From: JADJYF01 sp965278995
GTDB lineage: Bacteria > Pseudomonadota > Gammaproteobacteria > Ga0077536
Direction of reading: 5' to 3'
Length of the DNA: 64,000 nt
NCBI GenBank assembly: GCA_965278995.1
Contig: OZ257136.1
Location: forward strand, 4,092,001-4,156,000
Position 1 is the first letter of the stretch. The number at the start of each line of letters is the position of its first letter. Shown piece after piece: positions 60,372 to 64,000 of this stretch. The notes below the pieces were generated by a model, which saw only the letters and a list, made by a program, of their open reading frames with translations, searched no databases and had not been told where the DNA came from. The translations under genes and the position numbers were made by a program.

Positions 60372-60707
60372 ATGCGTGCGCTAGCGCTCCGTAAGAGCAC
60401 TGATTTCGATCAAGTGTTCGCGCATGGCGCGAGATTGACGTCGAGCACGCTGTCGGTGCACTACCGACCCAATGACATCATTCACGCACGCTTGGGTCTT
60501 GGTGTCGCACGACGCGTATCCCGCAAAGCGACCCGACGAAACCAGATCAAACGAGTCTTGCGCGAAGCGTTCCGCGCGCTTGCTGTCACGCTGCCGGCAT
60601 TGGATATCGTCATCGTGGTGCGCCCGACAGCGGCGACGCTGTCCAACGCAGCTTTACGCGAAGCGCTTCATGCTGCATTGAATCGCGTACAGCAGCGCGC
60701 TCATTAG
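60372..60707 (+). CDS. rnpA: Ribonuclease P protein component
   Basis: 111 residues. Protein subunit of RNase P, which trims tRNA 5' ends. The RNR motif is present as KATRRNQIKRVLREAFR near 52-68, preceded by LGLGVARRVSRKA. The start lies 46 bp after rpmH. The usual yidD does not follow; only 22 bp separate rnpA from yidC. Confidence 0.95.
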   Translation: MRALALRKSTDFDQVFAHGARLTSSTLSVHYRPNDIIHARLGLGVARRVSRKATRRNQIKRVLREAFRALAVTLPALDIVIVVRPTAATLSNAALREALHAALNRVQQRAH

Positions 60708-60729
60708 ACTTTCGGAAATCACGAGCTTC

Positions 60730-62376
60730 ATGGAAAACATTCGCCTCTTTCTGTTCATTTCACTGGCGTTCCTCGGCATGATGCTGTGGGAAGCGTGGCA
60801 GGAAGATTACGCAGTACCAACCGCGCTGGAAGCGTCCACGCCAGTTCCGGTGACTCCCCTGGCTGATGCGCCGCCCCTACCATCAGGCAGCAACGTATCT
60901 GTCGCTGAAACTCCGACCGACGACGAAGTCCCTGCACCTGCAGCAGTAAGCGCACAAAGCCCTATTACCGTAGATACCGATGCGTTTCATCTTCTGCTGT
61001 CGTCAAGCGGAGGAACGATTGAGAAAGCGGCGCTAGCTGCTTACCCGATTAGTGCAGATAAACCCGCTCAGCCGATAGAACTGCTCGGTATCAGTGGCGA
61101 GAAAACGTTCATCTATCAAGGCGGACTTGCCGGTAGTCCTGGTCTGCCGACACATCATTCCTCATTTCTCGCGTCGAGCGAGCATTACAGCCTCGCGGCT
61201 GGCGCCGACGAGCTGATTGTCCCGCTGACCTGGCAAGGGGACAACGGGGTCTCGATCGAAAAGCGCTACATATTCAGGCGCGGCAGCTATCTCATCAATG
61301 TCGAGTACACGATCACCAACAACGGAAACACTCCGCTAACCGCCCATCTCTACGAACAGCTTCGTCGCAATAATGAGTCATCGCGCAAGGGCATGGTCTA
61401 CACGTTTACCGGTCCAGTGTTCTCGACTCCCGAGAAGCGTTTTGCCAAGCTCTCGTACGACGACCTGGAAGATCAGCCGATAGCTGTTACAACAGCAGAC
61501 GGCTGGATTGGGATCATGCAGCACTATTTCGTCACGGCACTCATCCCGCCTGCTGCAACGGTGTCGCAGTTCTATTCAAAAGTTCTGGATGCCGAACAAT
61601 ATATAGTCGGTTTCGTCGGTGCTGAAAACACGATTGCGCCCGGTGGGGTCGTGGTCCTCAAAACAGCTGCGTATCTTGGCCCGAAGCGTCACGATATCCT
61701 GTCAACGATTAGGCCGGCACTTGAGCTCACGGTCGATTTCGGCATGTTGTGGTTCATCGCCAAACCGCTGTTCATCACGCTGCAATTTATCCACGACCAG
61801 ATAGGGAACTGGGGCTGGTCAATCATCATCGTGACGTTGGTACTTAAATTATTGTTCTTTCCGCTGTCTGCAGCGGGATACCGTTCGATGGCCAACATGC
61901 GCAAAGTTCAGCCGCGCATGCTCGCTCTGCGCGAGCGCTACTCCAACGATCGGGCTCAGCTCAATCAGGCCATGATGAAACTGTACAAGGACGAGAAGAT
62001 CAACCCGTTGGGTGGCTGCTTGCCGATACTCGTGCAGATCCCGGTCTTCATCTCCCTCTACTGGGTATTGCTGGAAAGCGTCGAAATGCGCCAGGCGCCG
62101 TTCATTCTATGGATAGGTGATCTGTCGGAGAAAGACCCATACTTTGTCTTGCCGTTGCTGATGGGTATCAGCATGTGGTTCCAGCAGAAACTGAACCCGG
62201 CACCGTTGGATCCGATGCAAGCTAAAGTGATGCAGGTACTGCCTATCGTGTTCACGGCATTCTTCGCTTTTTTCCCCTCTGGGCTCGTACTCTACTGGGT
62301 GGTAAATAATATCCTGTCGATTGCACAGCAATGGCAGATTACGCGCAGCATAGAAAGCGGCGCTGGCTCGACCTGA
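60730..62376 (+). CDS. yidC: Membrane protein insertase YidC
   Basis: 548 residues. N-terminal membrane segment (about 3-20), a periplasmic beta-sandwich domain (about 75-325) and five C-terminal membrane helices, with the conserved arginine in the KLLFFPLSAAGYRSMANM region and GCLPILVQIPVFISLYWVL near 418-436. Inserts inner membrane proteins alone or with SecYEG. Linker after the first helix is Pro/Ala-rich. Confidence 0.97.
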   Translation: MENIRLFLFISLAFLGMMLWEAWQEDYAVPTALEASTPVPVTPLADAPPLPSGSNVSVAETPTDDEVPAPAAVSAQSPITVDTDAFHLLLSSSGGTIEKAALAAYPISADKPAQPIELLGISGEKTFIYQGGLAGSPGLPTHHSSFLASSEHYSLAAGADELIVPLTWQGDNGVSIEKRYIFRRGSYLINVEYTITNNGNTPLTAHLYEQLRRNNESSRKGMVYTFTGPVFSTPEKRFAKLSYDDLEDQPIAVTTADGWIGIMQHYFVTALIPPAATVSQFYSKVLDAEQYIVGFVGAENTIAPGGVVVLKTAAYLGPKRHDILSTIRPALELTVDFGMLWFIAKPLFITLQFIHDQIGNWGWSIIIVTLVLKLLFFPLSAAGYRSMANMRKVQPRMLALRERYSNDRAQLNQAMMKLYKDEKINPLGGCLPILVQIPVFISLYWVLLESVEMRQAPFILWIGDLSEKDPYFVLPLLMGISMWFQQKLNPAPLDPMQAKVMQVLPIVFTAFFAFFPSGLVLYWVVNNILSIAQQWQITRSIESGAGST

Positions 62377-62394
62377 GCGAGTACCGACACAGAT

Positions 62395-63735
62395 ATGGCC
62401 AGTGAAACGATCGCTGCCATATCGACGCCGCCAGGGATGGGAGGCATCGGTATCATCCGCGTCTCGGGGCCGGCCGCAGCAGCAATAGCACGCACGATCT
62501 GCGGTACCGAGCCCATCGCACGCGAGACGCGGTACGTCGAGTTCCGCGACGCCAGCGGCGGAACCATTGACCGCGGCCTGCTGTTGTATTTTCGAGCGCC
62601 GTTCTCCTATACCGGCGAAGACATCGCCGAATTTCATGCGCATGGCAGCATCGCCGTGCTGGATCAACTGCTCGCACGAATACTCGGGTCTGGCGCACGG
62701 CACGCCCGCCCGGGTGAATTCACGGAACGTGCCTTTCGAAATGGCAAGATGGATCTGGCTCAGGCCGAAGCTGTCGCCGATCTGATCGCGAGCCGCACGG
62801 CCCGCGCGGCGCGTTCGACCATGCGCGCACTGCAAGGTGAATTCTCACGACGCGTCACCAACCTCGTTGACTCTCTGACGGAACTGCGCGCGGGCCTCGA
62901 AGCCGCCATTGATTTTCCTGACGAACTAGCCGAGTTCACCGACTTGCCTTCCGGCTTAACGGAGCTACGCGCGGCGCTCGCGTCACTCCTGGCTGGCGCG
63001 CGGCACGGAGCGCGTTTGTGCGCAGGCGCCAATGTCGCTATCGTCGGCGCCCCGAATGTCGGCAAATCAACGCTGCTGAACGCCTTGTCTGAGAGTACGC
63101 GCGCAATCGTGAGTCCGCAGGCTGGCACCACGCGCGATGTCATCGAGGTCGAGATTAGTCTCTCTGGGCTGCCAATGCGGTTGTGCGACACAGCCGGCCT
63201 GCATGCCTCTCGTGACCCCATCGAGCTGGAAGGCATCCGGCGTGCAGAAGCTGCCATGGCGACTGCTGACGTGCTGCTCGTCGTCGTGGCTGAACCTGAA
63301 ATAAAACCAGCCAGCCAGCACTTGACGACCGCAGACGTGAACGTTTTTGACGACAAGGCCGTCATCGTCGTTCATAACAAGATTGATCTATATGACGCCC
63401 AGCCGAGCACCGTATCCGCCGATAGCGCCAGCCATGTTTTTCTGAGCGCCCGAGATGCTGTTGGTATAGAAGGCCTGCAGCAGGCGTTGTTATCGGCACT
63501 GGTCGGCGCGGAACGCGACGAGAACGAATTCTCCGCGCGCGCCAGACATGTTGCTGCGCTTGAAGATGCGGCTGCGCTGCTCGAGGCTATCGAGGTCGGC
63601 ATCATCCGACACTCGCCTGAAATTGTCGCCGACATCTATCGACTCGCGGCCGGTGCACTCGAAACCATCACCGGAACGACGACCAGCGAAGACCTCCTCG
63701 GTGAAATTTTTTCGCGCTTCTGTTTGGGCAAATAG
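62395..63735 (+). CDS. mnmE: tRNA modification GTPase MnmE
   Basis: With MnmG it forms the 5-carboxymethylaminomethyl group at wobble U34. 446 residues. N-terminal tetrahydrofolate-binding domain (IAAISTPPGMGGIGIIRVSG, 4-23), G domain with GAPNVGKSTLLNA near 220-232 and DTAGLH near 265-270, and the C-terminal catalytic Cys in FCLGK. 18 bp downstream of yidC. Confidence 0.97.
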   Translation: MASETIAAISTPPGMGGIGIIRVSGPAAAAIARTICGTEPIARETRYVEFRDASGGTIDRGLLLYFRAPFSYTGEDIAEFHAHGSIAVLDQLLARILGSGARHARPGEFTERAFRNGKMDLAQAEAVADLIASRTARAARSTMRALQGEFSRRVTNLVDSLTELRAGLEAAIDFPDELAEFTDLPSGLTELRAALASLLAGARHGARLCAGANVAIVGAPNVGKSTLLNALSESTRAIVSPQAGTTRDVIEVEISLSGLPMRLCDTAGLHASRDPIELEGIRRAEAAMATADVLLVVVAEPEIKPASQHLTTADVNVFDDKAVIVVHNKIDLYDAQPSTVSADSASHVFLSARDAVGIEGLQQALLSALVGAERDENEFSARARHVAALEDAAALLEAIEVGIIRHSPEIVADIYRLAAGALETITGTTTSEDLLGEIFSRFCLGK

Positions 63736-63927
63736 CGCCTGCCTGGCTGGCACGGCATAGACCCGATCGTTTCCTGGATGTCACGCCGGTCGCGTAACAT
63801 GCGTTTTGTCCTGGCTGTCCGGTCGGTGACAGAAGGTCTGTATCTGCTATGACAACCAGAATCTATTTCGAGTCGCCGTTTCAGCGCCTAACACAACACC
63901 ATTCCATCGTGCGAACAGGCTGAACGC

Positions 63928-64000
63928 ATGTCACTTTCCCCGGCCAACGATCGCCGTCTGCTCGTCGTCACCTTGAGCAATATCGGTGATCTTGTCCTGA
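63928..64000 (+). CDS. Glycosyltransferase family 9-like protein (heptosyltransferase), start only
   Basis: The first 24 codons are visible before the window ends. After ten polar residues comes RLLVVTLSNIGDLVL, which matches the N-terminal strand-loop of GT9 heptosyltransferases (ILV..L..IGD.VL). Such enzymes add heptose to the LPS core. Too short to confirm. The 192 bp between mnmE and this start contain nothing recognised. Confidence 0.5.
   Translation, partial: MSLSPANDRRLLVVTLSNIGDLVL

Overview
The window reads as the origin-proximal part of a gammaproteobacterial chromosome, moderately GC-rich. The evidence is conserved gene order: rpmH-rnpA-yidC-mnmE beside dnaA-dnaN-recF-gyrB; rpmG-rpmB-radC-coaBC-algC-argB-slmA-pyrE; pilT/pilU-yggS-proC-yggT-metX-metW; rsmD-coaD-ferredoxin-ggt; ftsY-ftsE-ftsX-rpoH; and a full aa3 cytochrome c oxidase locus next to a bio operon. 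I cannot name the genus from the sequence alone. No rRNA or tRNA gene, CRISPR array or insertion sequence was recognised.

Layout. (1) 1-5414: a chromosomal integron. An unusually long integron integrase (4014-5414, +) is divergent from at least eight cassettes read leftwards on the minus strand. Seven 69-bp attC sites and an attI junction are visible. Cassette products include a zinc-finger protein with a ClpX-like C4 motif, a membrane-anchored protein and small unknowns; three cassettes have no convincing gene, and two of these are near-identical copies. (2) 5433-13323: three PilT/PilU-type motor ATPases, then PLP homeostasis (yggS), proline (proC), a YggT membrane protein and methionine genes metX-metW. 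(3) 13542-21814: pyrE, a secreted coiled-coil protein, slmA, argB, algC, coaBC, radC, rpmB, rpmG; dut is missing from its usual place between coaBC and algC. (4) 21834-36104: a fatty acid desaturase, a HyuA-type protein, an ABC-2 transporter with a GldG-like partner, mutM, a small membrane protein, a GNAT acetyltransferase, ggt, ferredoxin, coaD, rsmD and a pair of M16 peptidases. (5) 36402-39891: ftsYEX and rpoH, with an exact CIRCE operator in front of rpoH. (6) 39906-48509: heme A synthesis (ctaB, ctaA), assembly factors (SURF1, SCO-like, Cox11, small proteins) and coxB-coxA-coxC. (7) 48798-53814: bioB-bioF-bioC-bioD-DUF2244 (no bioH) and comF. (8) 53821-64000: gyrB-recF-dnaN-dnaA, rpmH-rnpA-yidC-mnmE and the start of a GT9-like gene.

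Most of the window is ordinary housekeeping. The best material outside it is: the integron, with covarying attC arms, a zinc-finger cassette, and a duplicated gene-less cassette whose 12 differences all fall in one 65-bp patch; two unlike hairpins carrying reverse-complementary 26-nt loops between radC and rpmB; a 55-bp two-hairpin element found in the same relative place in two operons; a possible MITE between pilT and yggS with a related half-copy before proC; a perfect CIRCE upstream of rpoH; and a TGTACA-type operator on the predicted bioB promoter where no BirA operator is obvious. All functions come from reading motifs and gene order; no database search was possible.
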